A stretch of DNA of 64,000 nt from PALSA-612 sp963846915 (GTDB lineage Bacteria; Actinomycetota; Thermoleophilia; Gaiellales; Gaiellaceae): NCBI GenBank assembly GCA_963846915.1, contig CAWJXV010000004.1, forward strand, positions 496,001 to 560,000. The letters are read 5' to 3'. This document shows, piece by piece, positions 48,981 through 58,378 of this stretch. The notes under the pieces are model-generated. The model saw only the letters and a program-made list of their open reading frames with translations. It had not been told where the DNA came from and made no database searches. Position numbers and translations under genes: made by a program. The stretch's first letter is position 1, and the number at the start of each line of letters is the position of its first letter.

Positions 48981-50178
48981 GGTCAAGCTTCCCCGGCTCG
49001 GCCAGGGGATGGAGGTCGGCACGGTCGTCAAGTGGCTGAAGGCCGAGGGCGACAAGGTCGAGAAGGGCGAGCCGCTCTACGAGCTCGACACGGACAAGGT
49101 GACGCAGGAGGTCGAGGCCGAGGCGGCCGGCGTGCTGCTGAAGATCGCCGTGCCGGAGGGCGAGGTGCCGGTGGGGACCACGATCGCGTTCATCGGCGAG
49201 CAGGGCGAGACCGTCCCGGACGTCTCCGGGAACGGCAAGGTCGCGGCGCCCGAGGAGCCGAAGGCCGAGGAGCCCGCAGCGGCCGAGCCGGCACCGGAGC
49301 CCGAGCCCGCCGCGCCCGTGGCCCGCCGGGAGGGCGAGCGGATCAAGGCCTCACCGCTCGCGCGCCGGATCGCCGGCGAGCGCGGCATCGAGCTCGCCTC
49401 GATCGCCGGCACCGGGCCTGACGGCCGGATCATCGCGGAGGACGTCGACCGCGCGGCCGCGGGCGGGCCGTCCCGGGCCGTGCCGCGGGCCTTCCCGGCC
49501 GGCGAGACGGAGAGCATCCCGCTGACGAGCATCCGGCGCACGATCGCGCGGCGCCTGACCGAGGCGTGGCAGGTGCCCGTCTTCCAGCTCCAGGTCTCGG
49601 CCGACATGGAGCGCGCGAACGCGGTCGTGGCCGGCGCGCGCGAGCTCCACCCCGAGGTGAAGGTCAGCGTCACCGACCTGCTCACGAAGATCTGTGCGTC
49701 GGCGCTCGTGCGCCACCCGGAGGTCAACGTCTCGTTCACCGAGGACGCGCTGCTCCGCCACCCGTCGGCCAACGTCGGGATCGCGGTCGCCGCGCCGCAG
49801 GGCCTCGTCGTGCCGGTCGTGAAGAGCGCAGAGCGCCTGTCCCTGGCCGGGATCGCGGCCGTCCGCGCCGATCTCGTCGACCGGGCGCGGAACCAGAAGC
49901 TGACCGCCGAGGACATGGACGGCGGGACGTTCACGATCTCGAACCTGGGCATGTTCGGGGTCGAGTCGTTCACCGCCGTGCTCAACCCACCGCAGGCGGC
50001 GATCCTCGCCGTCGGCGCGACCGAGGACCGGCCGGTCGCCCGCGACGGCGAGCTGGTCGTGCGGCCGACGATGACGATGACGCTGACCGTCGACCACCGG
50101 GCCGTCGACGGCGCCCCGGCGGCCGACTTCCTGCGGACGGTGAAGACCATGCTCGAGCTGCCCGGCCTGGCGCTGTGA
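48970..50178 (+). CDS. 2-oxoacid dehydrogenase E2 (dihydrolipoamide acyltransferase)
   Basis: A 402-residue protein with one lipoyl domain (1-75, lipoyl lysine in ELDTDKVTQEVEAEAAGVLL), an Ala/Pro/Glu linker, the E1/E3-binding domain (IKASPLARRIAGERGIELAS, about 117-150) and the acyltransferase core with the active-site motif VDHRAVDGAPAADF near the end. It transfers the acyl group from E1 to CoA. The single lipoyl domain and the split E1 suggest a pyruvate or branched-chain complex; the E3 partner is probably lpdA at 58555. It is intact, unlike both E1 genes. Confidence 0.92.
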   Translation: MAAEVKLPRLGQGMEVGTVVKWLKAEGDKVEKGEPLYELDTDKVTQEVEAEAAGVLLKIAVPEGEVPVGTTIAFIGEQGETVPDVSGNGKVAAPEEPKAEEPAAAEPAPEPEPAAPVARREGERIKASPLARRIAGERGIELASIAGTGPDGRIIAEDVDRAAAGGPSRAVPRAFPAGETESIPLTSIRRTIARRLTEAWQVPVFQLQVSADMERANAVVAGARELHPEVKVSVTDLLTKICASALVRHPEVNVSFTEDALLRHPSANVGIAVAAPQGLVVPVVKSAERLSLAGIAAVRADLVDRARNQKLTAEDMDGGTFTISNLGMFGVESFTAVLNPPQAAILAVGATEDRPVARDGELVVRPTMTMTLTVDHRAVDGAPAADFLRTVKTMLELPGLAL

Positions 50179-50191
50179 CCCAGCACGTCCC

Positions 50192-50665
50192 GTGATCCGG
50201 AGGGGCGGTCAGCAGGACGTCCCGTTCATGCGCGACATGCTGCGCCACGCGTACTACTGGCGCTGGGTCGATCCCGACCTCGAGGACCTGCCGGTCGGGC
50301 GCTACGTCGACCGCTGGGGGCGGCCCGGCGACACGGCCGTCGTCCTGATCGAGCGCTTCCGGCCCGTCGGCGTCGCCTGGTACCGGCTGTTCAAAGCCTC
50401 GGAGCCCGGCTACGGGTTCGTGGACGAGGACACCCCGGAGCTGACGATCGCGGTCGTCCCCAGCTGTCGCGGCAAGGGCTACGGCGCCGGTCTCCTGGAA
50501 GCGCTCCTCGACCGCGCGCGCGTCGACGGCTACGACCAGATCAGCCTCAGCGTCGAGTCCGACAGCCCGGCGGTCAAGCTCTACGAACGGCACGGCTTCG
50601 AGACCGTCGCCCAGCGCGGCGAGGCCTCGGTGATGGTGGCCGACCTCACCGCGGCCGCGGCCTGA
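50192..50665 (+). CDS. GNAT N-acetyltransferase
   Basis: A 157-residue GNAT protein. It begins VIRRGGQQDVPFMRDMLRHA and has the acetyl-CoA motif LTIAVVPSCRGKGYGAGLLE (about residues 90-109) followed by ISLSVESDSPAVKLYERHGF, the canonical strand and helix of the fold. Substrate unknown. The GTG start is 14 nt after the E2 stop, so it may be read as the last gene of the dehydrogenase transcript. It converges on the arginase-family gene, whose stop is 4 nt away. Confidence 0.82.
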   Translation: MIRRGGQQDVPFMRDMLRHAYYWRWVDPDLEDLPVGRYVDRWGRPGDTAVVLIERFRPVGVAWYRLFKASEPGYGFVDEDTPELTIAVVPSCRGKGYGAGLLEALLDRARVDGYDQISLSVESDSPAVKLYERHGFETVAQRGEASVMVADLTAAAA

Positions 50666-50668
50666 GCG

Positions 50669-51633
50669 TCAGCCGCGACGACGCAGCGCAAGCCCGGTCA
50701 GGATCTCGCGGACGATCCGCTCGGCGACGAGCGCGGTGACGTCGGCCGAGCCGACGGCGGTCGGGATCACCTCGACCACGTCGGCGCCGACGAGCCGGGC
50801 GCCCGCGGCGACGCTCCGCGCTGCCCGGAGCAGGTCGGAAGAGGTCATGCCTCCCGGCTCGGGCGTCCCGGTGCCGGGCGCGAAGGCCGGGTCGAGGACG
50901 TCGACGTCGATCGTCAGGAACGCCGGGCCCGGTCCCGACGATCTCGAGCGCGCGCTCGACCACCGTGCGGATCCCGAGCGTCCCTGACGTCGTGCATGAA
51001 GAAGCTCGTGATCCCCCGCTCGGCCTGCCAGGCGAGCTCGGCCTCGCCCGGCCAGTAGCCGCGTAGCCCGATCTGGACGTACCGGCGCGGATCGACGTGG
51101 CCTGCCTCGACGAGGCGGTACATCGGCGTCCCGTGCGAGCGCTCGACGCCGAAGACCTCGGTTCCCGTATCGGTGTGCGTGTCGAAGTGGACGAGGCCGA
51201 GCGGTCCGTGGCGCGCGGAGAGGGCTTCGATCTCCGGCTCCGTGATCGAGTGGTCGCCGCCGAGGACGACCGGCAGGGCGCCCGCGTCGGCCACCTGGCC
51301 CGTGATCGCCGCGATCGCGGCACGGCTCGCGGCCGGATCGGCGGGGATGACCGGCGCGTCGCCGAAGTCGACGATCCTCAGCTCGCCGAACGCGTCGATT
51401 CCGGCCTCGAGGTGGCGGCCGGGCGGACAGCTCGCGGCCCGGATCGCCCGGGGGCCGAAGCGGGCGCCGGGACGGTCGGAGACGAGGTCGTCCACCGGGG
51501 CGCCGACGATCGCCACGTCCACGCCCGTGAGCTCTGCCGGGTCCTCGGTGTAGGGCGCGCCGGCGAACGAGAGCAGCCCTGCGTAGTCGGGCTTGTCGCC
51601 GAGCGGCTGCCAGCGGGCGAGCGGGTCGATCAC
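50669..51633 (-). CDS. Arginase/agmatinase family ureohydrolase, two frameshifts
   Basis: About 320 residues after removing one extra base at 50979 and one at 50924. The first frame has the metal motifs LPVVLGGDHSITEPEIEA and GLVHFDTHTDTGTEVFG. The corrected continuation is MHDVRDLGIRTVVERALEI, then GTGPAFLTIDVDVLDPAFA and PGTGTPEPGGM, supplying the remaining metal ligands, and an end ILTGLALRRRG. The family uses two Mn ions to hydrolyse arginine, agmatine or guanidino acids; the substrate is not clear. The length is a multiple of three plus two, consistent with two inserted bases. Confidence 0.82.
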
Positions 51634-51693
51634 CGGCCCGATCTTCGCATGGCGGTTAGCGCGGTATTAGCGGTCGCCGGGATCCTGGGCCGC

Positions 51694-51867
51694 ATGAACC
51701 GTTCGAGCCATCCAGAGAGGACGCCAGCGATCGACGTCCTGGTGGACGAGATCCGGCGCTACCTGGCCGCCGTCGACGCCTTCCGCCGCGAAGGCTGCGA
51801 TCTGCGCTGGCGTTCGGAGCCAGGCTACTTCGGCACGACGAGCGGGAGCATGGGCTGTAGCAGCTAG
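51694..51867 (+). CDS. Small hypothetical protein
   Basis: A possible 57-residue protein, MNRSSHPERTPAIDVLVDEI at the start, then RRYLAAVDAFRREGCDLRW and a Gly/Ser/Thr-rich end with one Cys pair position (GYFGTTSGSMGCSS). GATCCT lies 7 nt before the ATG, close to the TANNNT rule seen elsewhere. The amphipathic middle is protein-like, but there is no Shine-Dalgarno and no known family, so it could be spurious. Confidence 0.45.
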   Translation: MNRSSHPERTPAIDVLVDEIRRYLAAVDAFRREGCDLRWRSEPGYFGTTSGSMGCSS

Positions 51868-51920
51868 CGGTCGCGCTCAACTAGCAGTCGCGCTGGGCGC
51901 GACCGTCGAGGGGACAGTTG

Positions 51921-51940
51921 GGGCCGGCTCACGCCGGCCC
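51921..51940 (-). terminator. Hairpin after the LuxR-HTH remnant
   Basis: GGGCCGGC and GCCGGCCC form a perfect 8-bp stem around TCAC. It starts 6 nt past the stop of the minus-strand LuxR-type fragment, where a terminator of the former gene would be expected. No T-run follows on either strand. Confidence 0.55.
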
Positions 51941-51945
51941 TGCTG

Positions 51946-52083
51946 TCAGTCGCGGCCGAGGTAGGCGATCACGGCCAGCACGCGGCGGTTGTAGTCCTCC
52001 GACACGTCGAGCCCGAGCTTGCGGAAGATCGCGTGCACGTGCGTCTCGAGCGTCTTCGGGGTCCAACCGGCGGCGCATTACCG
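51946..52083 (-). pseudogene. C-terminal remnant of a LuxR-type response regulator
   Basis: The minus strand encodes WTPKTLETHVHAIFRKLGLD followed by VSEDYNRRVLAVIAYLGRD and a TGA (51948-51946). This is the recognition helix and C-terminal end of a LuxR/NarL-type DNA-binding domain. Upstream the frame is closed by a TAA near 52083, and the MFS gene occupies the region beyond, so the receiver domain and most of the HTH are missing. It looks like the stump of a deleted regulator, with its terminator hairpin still in place. Confidence 0.75.
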
Positions 52084-52117
52084 CGCTATTGGCGGCCCGC
52101 CGTACGCGTCGCCGTCG

Positions 52118-53366
52118 ATGAGACTCGCGAGCCGTCTGGGGGCGCTCCAGGAGCGGCAGTTCCGGCTCCTGTGGGCGGGCCAGGCGGTGTCGGCATTCGG
52201 CGACGGGCTCTACCCGGTCGCCCTCGCGTTCGCGGTCGTCGAGCTGACGGGTGAGCCGGAGGATCTCGGGCTCGTGTTCATGGCCGTGCTGATCCCGCGG
52301 GTCGTGCTCGTGCTCGCGGGCGGCGTCTGGGCCGACCGGCTGCCGCGCCAGCGCGTGATGCTCGGGCGCCGACGTGCTGCGCTGCGTGATGCAGGCGTTG
52401 ACGGCGGCGTTCCTGTTCAGCGGCCGTACCGAGCTCTGGCCGCTGATCGTGCTCTCCGCGCTCTACGGCGCGGGCGACGCGTTCTTCCAGCCGGCGGTGA
52501 CGGGACTCGTGCCGGAGACGGTGCGGCCGGATCGCATCCAGCAGGCGAACGCGCTTCTGAGCATGACCCGGAACGGCTGCTGGCTCGCGGGCCCCGTGGT
52601 CGCAGGCGTCGTCGTGTCCACGGCGAGTCCCGGCTGGGCGTTCGCGGTCGACGCGGGGACCTTCGCCGTCAGCGCGGCCTTCCTCGCGGCCATGCGCCTG
52701 CCGCGGGTCGCCCGGATGGACCCGAAGCCCTTCGTGGCCGAGCTCCGTGCCGGCTGGCGCGAGGTCACGGGACGGACCTGGGTGTGGACGGGCATCGCCT
52801 ACTTCGCCGTCTGGAACCTGGCGCTCGCGCCCATGTTCGTGCTCGGGCCGTTCGTGGCCGGGGAATCGCTCGGCGGCGCGTCGAGCTGGGGGGCGATCGT
52901 CACCTGTGCAGGCGTCGGGTCGCTGGTCGGAGCGGCCGCCGCGCTTCGTCTGAAGCCGAGGCGGCCGCTCGCGACCGGCTTCCTCCTCTTCGGCCTCGTC
53001 GCGCTCGAGCCGGCGCTGCTGGCGCGACCGTTCCCGACGGCGGTGGTCGCGGCGGCCGCCGCGATCGGCTTCGCCGGGAGTGCGTTCGGAAATGCGCTCT
53101 GGTTCACGACGCTGCAGGAGCGGATTCCCGAGGGGTCGATCTCGCGCGTCAGCGCCTACGACTGGCTGGGCTCGATCGTCTTCAAGCCGGCCGGATACGC
53201 GTTCGTCGGGCCGCTCGTGGCCGCGCTCGGGGCGAGCTCGACGCTCCTCGCCTGCGCCGGCGTGATCGCGGTCGCGAGCGTCGCGGTCTCCTCGCTCGGC
53301 GCCGTGCGCGCCGTCGTTCGCCCCGGGGAAATCCCCGAGGCCGCCGACAGCCTTTCTCTGAGCTAG
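52118..53366 (+). CDS. Major facilitator superfamily exporter, frameshifted
   Basis: About 415 residues after correction. The first frame gives RQFRLLWAGQAVSAFGDGLY and VVLVLAGGVWADRLPRQRVM, the helix-2/3 loop motif of MFS drug exporters. One extra base at 52364-52367 shifts the frame; removing it gives LGADVLRCVMQALTAAFLF and continues through some ten further helices to SLSLS. It resembles MFS_3-type (enterobactin or macrolide) exporters. The start is ATG 52118; 84 codons are read before the break. Substrate unknown. Confidence 0.82.
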
Positions 53367-53523
53367 CTCGAGGGCTGCGCCCGAGGTCGGCGCGGACGGC
53401 CGCTTTCTAGCGTCGGCTGCGACCCGACGACATCCGGCCGCAGCTCACGAAAGGCCGGCGTCGAGGGCCTCCATTAGCGGTTGATGAGCCGCGCCTTGGG
53501 GCGCCGTTGGCGGCCGGCCGTGA

Positions 53524-53605
53524 GCTGCCTCCGGAAAGGAGGTGGCAGCCATGACGCTCGAGGCGAACATGCCCGACGGCAGCGGCGGCGGCGGGTCCCC
53601 GCTAG
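53524..53605 (+). CDS. Tiny ORF with a ribosome site inside a hairpin
   Basis: AGGAGG followed by GTGGCAGCC and ATG at 53551 is a strong initiation site, but it is paired in GCTGCC-TCC/GGA-GGCAGC (53524-53549). The ORF begins MTLEANMPDGSGGGG. As written it stays open for more than 100 codons through a terminator and antisense to the next gene. With one G fewer at 53593-53595 it would end after 17 residues (GGGGPR) at the TAG 53603-53605, just before the terminator. A small regulated peptide is possible; coordinates include the hairpin. Confidence 0.35.
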
Positions 53606-53632
53606 CCCGCAAGGCTCATGCAACGCAGACGG

Positions 53633-53651
53633 AGAGCCCGACGAGGGCTCT
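53633..53651 (+). terminator. Rho-independent terminator
   Basis: AGAGCCC and GGGCTCT form a perfect 7-bp stem around GACGA and are followed by TCGTCTTGTT. It would end transcripts from the MFS gene and the tiny ORF before they run into the convergent SARP-cyclase gene. The remaining bases from 53367 to 53523 contain no recognisable gene. Confidence 0.65.
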
Positions 53652-53675
53652 TCGTCTTGTTGCAAGAGCTTTTCG

Positions 53676-56600
53676 TCAGATCGCAGCCGCCAACAGCGCC
53701 TGCGCCCGGGCAGCCCCGACGTCGTTCTCCTTCAACCGGTACAGGTCGACGGCTCTCTCGATGAGAGCAGCGCCCTCGGCCGATCTGCCGGCCAACGCGA
53801 GCACCTCGGCGAAGTCCAGCAGGCAAGCCGCTTTCCGGTTCAGGATGTCCGTAGGGTCGAGGAGAGCCACGGCTTGCTCCGCGAGCCGCTCGGCCTCGGC
53901 GAACTGACCATTGCGCGCGACCACCCTCGCCTGCACGGTTAGCGCGATCCAGTAGGTCGGCACGTCGTCGGGCGGACGAGCGGGCCTGCGCATCCCGCGC
54001 GAGCTCGTCTGCCTCGGCGACTCGGCCCAGGCGGTACAGGACGTCTGCCAGGACCGCCTTCCGGGTCGCCAGTTGGGCCACGCTTCCCAGGAGCTCCAGT
54101 GCCGAGCAATTCGCTTCGAGCAGCTCTTGCGCACGGCTCTCGTCCCCCGCGAGCAGTTCGACGTCCGCTTCGATCTGCCCGCCAACGATGTCCGCTTGCG
54201 CACCTTGACCGATCTCCGTGAACAGCGAACGCGCCTCCAGCAGCTCCTGACGGGCACGATCGAAGTCCCCCTGCATCGCGCGGAGTCCAGCCAGATACGC
54301 GAGCACGCTCGTCCGAGCGTTGACGTCGGCGTCGGAGAGCAGAGCAACGCAATCGGAGACTGCCTCGGGGACGGGTGTGGGCCCGTAGTAGACCGATGCG
54401 GCGAGGACGTGGAGGCACGCCGCAGTGGGCCAGCCGCTTCTCTGGTAGTGGAGAATTGCCTGCCGTGCAGCGCGCGCCGCCTCGGCGTAGCGGCAGTGGT
54501 AGTAGCCGTGGACCAAGGACGCGTAATGCCACGCTCGCCCGAGCGCCCGGTCGTCCTCGTGGCTGCTGAGTGTCGGGATTGCCGCCAGGGCGGCCTCCAG
54601 AAGATCGTCGGCGCTTGCGGTCCGGTTGCCGAAGGCCTGGACGTTCAGGAGCGCAAGCCGCGCTCGAAGCTCGAGAGCGCGAAGGCCCGCCGCTTCCGCT
54701 CGTTCATCTGCCTCGCTCAGCGTTCCCTCGGCACTCGTCAGATCGCCCGCCGTATGCATCGCTTCCCCGAGCTCGCACATGAGCCACAGCCGCTCCTCGT
54801 CCTGCTCCGGCAGCAGTGCCGTCGCCCGGCCGAGGAGATTCACCGTTGCCCGCGCGTCGCCGCGCTTCCACGCCGCGATCCCTGCGGCGCCGAGGCGGCG
54901 GCCCGCGTTCGTCGCGATGCGCGTCACCTGCTGCCCGGGCGCGCCCAGCTCGTCGAGATAGCTCGCCGCCTGCTCGAGGTGGTAGCCGATCAGCTCGTCC
55001 GCGCCGTCCGGCTGTGCCGCGAGCCAGTCGGCGTGCTCGCGGTGGAGCTCGGCGCGCTCCGCCTTCGGCGTCCCGGCGTAGACGACGTCGCGGACGAGCA
55101 CGTGGTGGAAGCGGTAGACCTCCCGCGCCCGGCGGACGAAGCCCGCCCGTTCGAGCGCCGGGAGCGCGTCGACCGGCCCGAGCGCCGCGACGGCCGCCGC
55201 CGAGAACCGCCGGCCGACCACCGCCGCGCGCTGCGCCACCGCGCGCTCCTCCGTTCCCAGCCGGTCGAGGCGGCTCGCGAGCAGCGCCTCGATCGAGCCC
55301 GGCACCGTGTCGAGCGCGGCCGCGCCCTCCTCGCCGACGTAGGCCAGCGAGCTGCTCGACGTAGAGCGGGTTCCCCTCGGCGATCTCGGCGATGCGGTCG
55401 GCGTGCGGCTCGTCCCCGGCCAGCTCGCGGGCCTGGTCGTCGGTGAGCGGCTCGAGCGTGAGCGAGGCCTCCCAGCCGCCGCGCTCGGCGATCAGATCCG
55501 GCCGCGCCAGGCAGAGCGCCAGGATCGGAGCGCCGGTTGCCTGCGCGGCGAGGTAGTCGACGAAGTCGAGCAGCGTCGGCTCGGCCCAGTGGACGTCCTC
55601 GAACACGAGCAGCAGCGGCCGCTCGGCCGCGAGCTCCTCGAACCGACGGCGCGCGGCGAGGAAGATCTCGCCGGTCGAGCCCGCGTCGAGCACCTCCCGG
55701 CCGATCATCTCCGTGAGCGGCAGGAACGTGGCGCCCTCTCCGTAGGACACGCAGCGGCCGACGAGCACGGTCGCCTCCCCGCGCAGCTCGTGCAGGAGCT
55801 CCCGCGCCAGCCGCGTCTTGCCGATGCCCGCCTCGCCGGCGACGGTGAGGAGGACGCAGCGGCTCTCCCCGCAGGCTGTCTCGAACGCGGCGCGCAACGC
55901 CGCCAGCTCGTCGTCGCGTCCGACGAGCGGCGTGTCGAATCTGCGTGCGAGGCCCGGAGCTCCCTCGATCAGCTCCTCGACGCGGAAGGCCGTCAGATCC
56001 CGCCGCTTCGCCCTGCGGCTGCGGACGGCGTCCCGGACGAGCCGCTGCGTCGCCGCCGAGACGAGCACCTCGCCGCCGCGGGCGGCCTGCTCCAGGCGCT
56101 TGGCGAGCGTCACGGCGGCGCCGGTCACGAGCGCGTCGCCGCCTCCACCTGCGAAGACCTCGCCGGTGCTGATGCCGATGCGGATCGAGAGCCGCTCGTC
56201 GGCTTCCGGCGCCGAGCCGTGCAGGTCGAGCGCCGCCCGTATCGCCCGGAGCGCATCGTCCTCGTGCGCCTGGGGTACGCCGAAGACGGCCATGACCGCG
56301 TCGCCGATGAACTTCTCCACGGTGCCGCCGTGGGCCTCGATCGCCGCCCGTGCCGCCGCGAAGTACCGGCCGAGCAGCGCATGGGCCGCCTCGGGATCGA
56401 GTCTTTCGACGAGACCCGACGAATCGACGAGATCGGCGAACAAGACGGTCACCGTGCGCCTGGAGATCGCCGTCGCCGGCACGGTCGCCGGCATGCCGAG
56501 CGCCGGGTCGTGCCGGAGGATCGCCTGCTCGAGCTCGCGCAGCGGCGTCCCGGGCTCGAGCCCGAGCTCCTCGTCGAGCTCTCGTCGCGCCTCCTGGTAG

Positions 56601-57223
56601 GCCTCGAGCGCCTCCGCCTGCCGTCCGGCGCGGTAGAGCGCCAGCATCAGCTGCCCGCGCAGGCGCTCGTCGAAGGGGTGCTCCTGGACGAGGAGCTCGA
56701 GCTCGGGGACGAGGTCGGCGTGGCGCCCGAGCTCGAGCTCGGCGTCGATCAGCTCCTCGCGCGCCGCGAGGCGGAGCTCCTCGAGCCGCGCGATCTCGAG
56801 TGCCGCGAACGGCTCGTAGGCGATGTCGGCGAGCGGCGGGCCGCGCCAGAGCCCGAGCGCCTCGCGGAGGCTCCCGGCGCGCTCGGCGACGTCGGCGGCC
56901 GCGCGCGCCTCGGCGCAGAGCCGCTCGAAGCGGCCGAGGTCGATCTGGTCCGGCGCGACGTCGAGCACGTACCCGGCCTCCCGGGTGACGAGCACGTCCG
57001 CCCCCAGCGCCTTGCGCAGGAGCGAGACGTAGTTCTGGAGCGCGTCCCTGGCCGTCCGCGGCGGGCTCTCGCCCCAGAGCTCCTCGATCAGGCGGTCGGG
57101 CGAGACCGGCTCGGGGGCGTGCAGGAGCAGCGCCGCGAGGAGCGCGCGGTGCTTGCGCCTCGGCAGGTCGACCGACTGCCCGCCGTCCAGCGCTTCGAGC
57201 GGGCCGAGTACTCGGAATTCCAC
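53676..57223 (-). CDS. SARP-type regulator fused to class III cyclase and AAA ATPase, two frameshifts
   Basis: About 1180 residues after correction. Order: winged-helix DNA-binding domain (MEFRVLGPLEALDGGQSVDL, IEELWGESPPRTARDALQNY; 1-95), bacterial transcriptional activation domain (95-245), class III cyclase (VTVLFADLVDSSGLVERL, EKFIGDAVMAVFG; 260-420), AAA module with Walker A GEAGIGKTRLA and Walker B LLLVFEDVHWAEP, then TPR-like helices. One extra base at 55348 interrupts NPLYVEQLLAYVGEEG and another at 53976 interrupts the end near PPDDVPTYW; the true stop is at 53676. It would couple DNA binding to nucleotide signalling. Confidence 0.85.
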
Positions 57224-57354
57224 TGTGCCAGGCGTTTCTACACCCTGCGGGGCGCAATTGGAAGAGGGCGTATGAGCGGCGTGTTAGCGGCCGTCAGCAG
57301 GCTCGCGGGCGGGGGAGAGAGCCCACGGTCTTCGCCGGCGACCGCGGGCGAAGC

Positions 57355-57382
57355 GACGAGGCCGCCGGCAGGCGGCCTCGTC
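57355..57382. promoter_or_regulatory. 12-bp perfect hairpin in a divergent intergenic region
   Basis: GACGAGGCCGCC and GGCGGCCTCGTC pair over 12 bp around the loop GGCA. A second stem CTTCGCC/GGCGAAG lies just before it (about 57329-57353). They are placed between the start of the SARP-cyclase gene and the secreted protein at 57455, about 70 nt before the latter. No U-tract follows, so a role as a structured leader or an operator is as likely as termination. Confidence 0.5.
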
Positions 57383-57454
57383 CGTATTAGCGGGCTGTTA
57401 CCGGCGCCTCCGATCGTTGCGTGGCAAGTCCACCTTCAGAAAGGAGTACGTGAG

Positions 57455-58243
57455 ATGAAGTGGCGCAGAACCATCTTCGTCGCCGCCGCGGTCGCTCTCA
57501 CGAGCGTGCTCGCCGCCACGGCACCGGCTTCCACGGTCATCGCCAGAAGCTCGCTGACGGTGACGGTCGTGGGCAAGGGGCGTGTCACGAGCAACCCCGG
57601 CGGTATCGGCTGTCCGACCAGGTGTCGTGCCAGCTTCAAGAGCGGCGCCGGCGTGCGCTTGACCGCGCGTCCTGCGTCGGGCTGGAAGCTCTCGAGATGG
57701 AGCGGGGCGTGCAGGGGTAGAGGCTCCTGCGCCGTCAAGCTCACATCCTCGAAGGCGGTCCGGGCCATCTTCAAGAAGGCGGCTCCACCGCCGCCTCCGC
57801 CGCCTCCGCCGCCTCCGCCTCCGCCGCCGCCTCCGCCGCCGCCCCCGCCGCCGCCCCCGGCTGCGACGCCCGGCCACTATCAGGGCACGACGGCGGACAA
57901 CGAGCTCTGGGCCTTCGACATCGGTCCTGACGGCCTGTCGCTGCTCAACCTCAAGACAGGGCAGATGAACGAGTCGTGTAACCCGGCGGACATCACGCTC
58001 TCGGGCGGGAACCTCTCGTTCCCGGGGCCGTTCCCGGTCGCCACCGACGGGAGCTTCACGATCGACACAGTCCTGAACGGAACCATCAGCGGTAATCCGC
58101 TCGTGGCCACGGTCTCGATTACCGGGAAGGTCTCCGGAGGAACCGCCTCCGGCACGTACCACGAGAACGATTCGTTCACGTACAACGACACGCAGTACAG
58201 CTGCACCACCGGCGACCAGACCTGGACGGCCTCGAAGACCTAG
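57455..58243 (+). CDS. Secreted InlB-repeat protein with polyproline linker
   Basis: A 262-residue protein. A signal peptide (FVAAAVALTSVLAATAPAS) precedes a divergent InlB B-repeat or bacterial-repeat domain (LTVTVVGKGRVTSNPGGIGC, FKSGAGVRLTARPASGWKLS, two Cys pairs; about 30-105). A run of some 25 consecutive Pro (about 111-135) links it to a C-terminal beta domain (GHYQGTTADNELWAFDIGPD onward). It is probably exposed at the cell surface. The ATG follows AAAGGAG by 8 nt. A strong terminator hairpin lies 13 nt after the stop. Ligand unknown. Confidence 0.8.
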   Translation: MKWRRTIFVAAAVALTSVLAATAPASTVIARSSLTVTVVGKGRVTSNPGGIGCPTRCRASFKSGAGVRLTARPASGWKLSRWSGACRGRGSCAVKLTSSKAVRAIFKKAAPPPPPPPPPPPPPPPPPPPPPPPPPAATPGHYQGTTADNELWAFDIGPDGLSLLNLKTGQMNESCNPADITLSGGNLSFPGPFPVATDGSFTIDTVLNGTISGNPLVATVSITGKVSGGTASGTYHENDSFTYNDTQYSCTTGDQTWTASKT

Positions 58244-58255
58244 TTCGGCGGCCGG

Positions 58256-58290
58256 CGTGAGGGGCGAGCTCCGGGAGCCCGCCCCTCACG
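58256..58290 (+). terminator. Terminator hairpin after the InlB-repeat gene
   Basis: CGTGAGGGGCG (58256-58266) and CGCCCCTCACG (58280-58290) form a perfect 11-bp stem with a 13-nt loop that itself can pair (GCTCCGGGAGC). TTCCTCC follows. It is well placed to end the transcript of the preceding secreted protein. Confidence 0.75.
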
Positions 58291-58378
58291 TTCCTCCGCT
58301 GGGTGCGGCTACCCGCACCACGAGACGCCAGCGGGCCACACCGCAGGAGCGGCCGACAAGAGCGATGCTCCTGCCGTC

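Noticed and set aside
47012..49039. A genuine E1-alpha/E1-beta fusion protein
   Set aside because: Removing one base at 47970-47971 gives a natural alpha end and an overlapping TAATG start of beta, which is more plausible than a fusion; kept as a finding to be checked.
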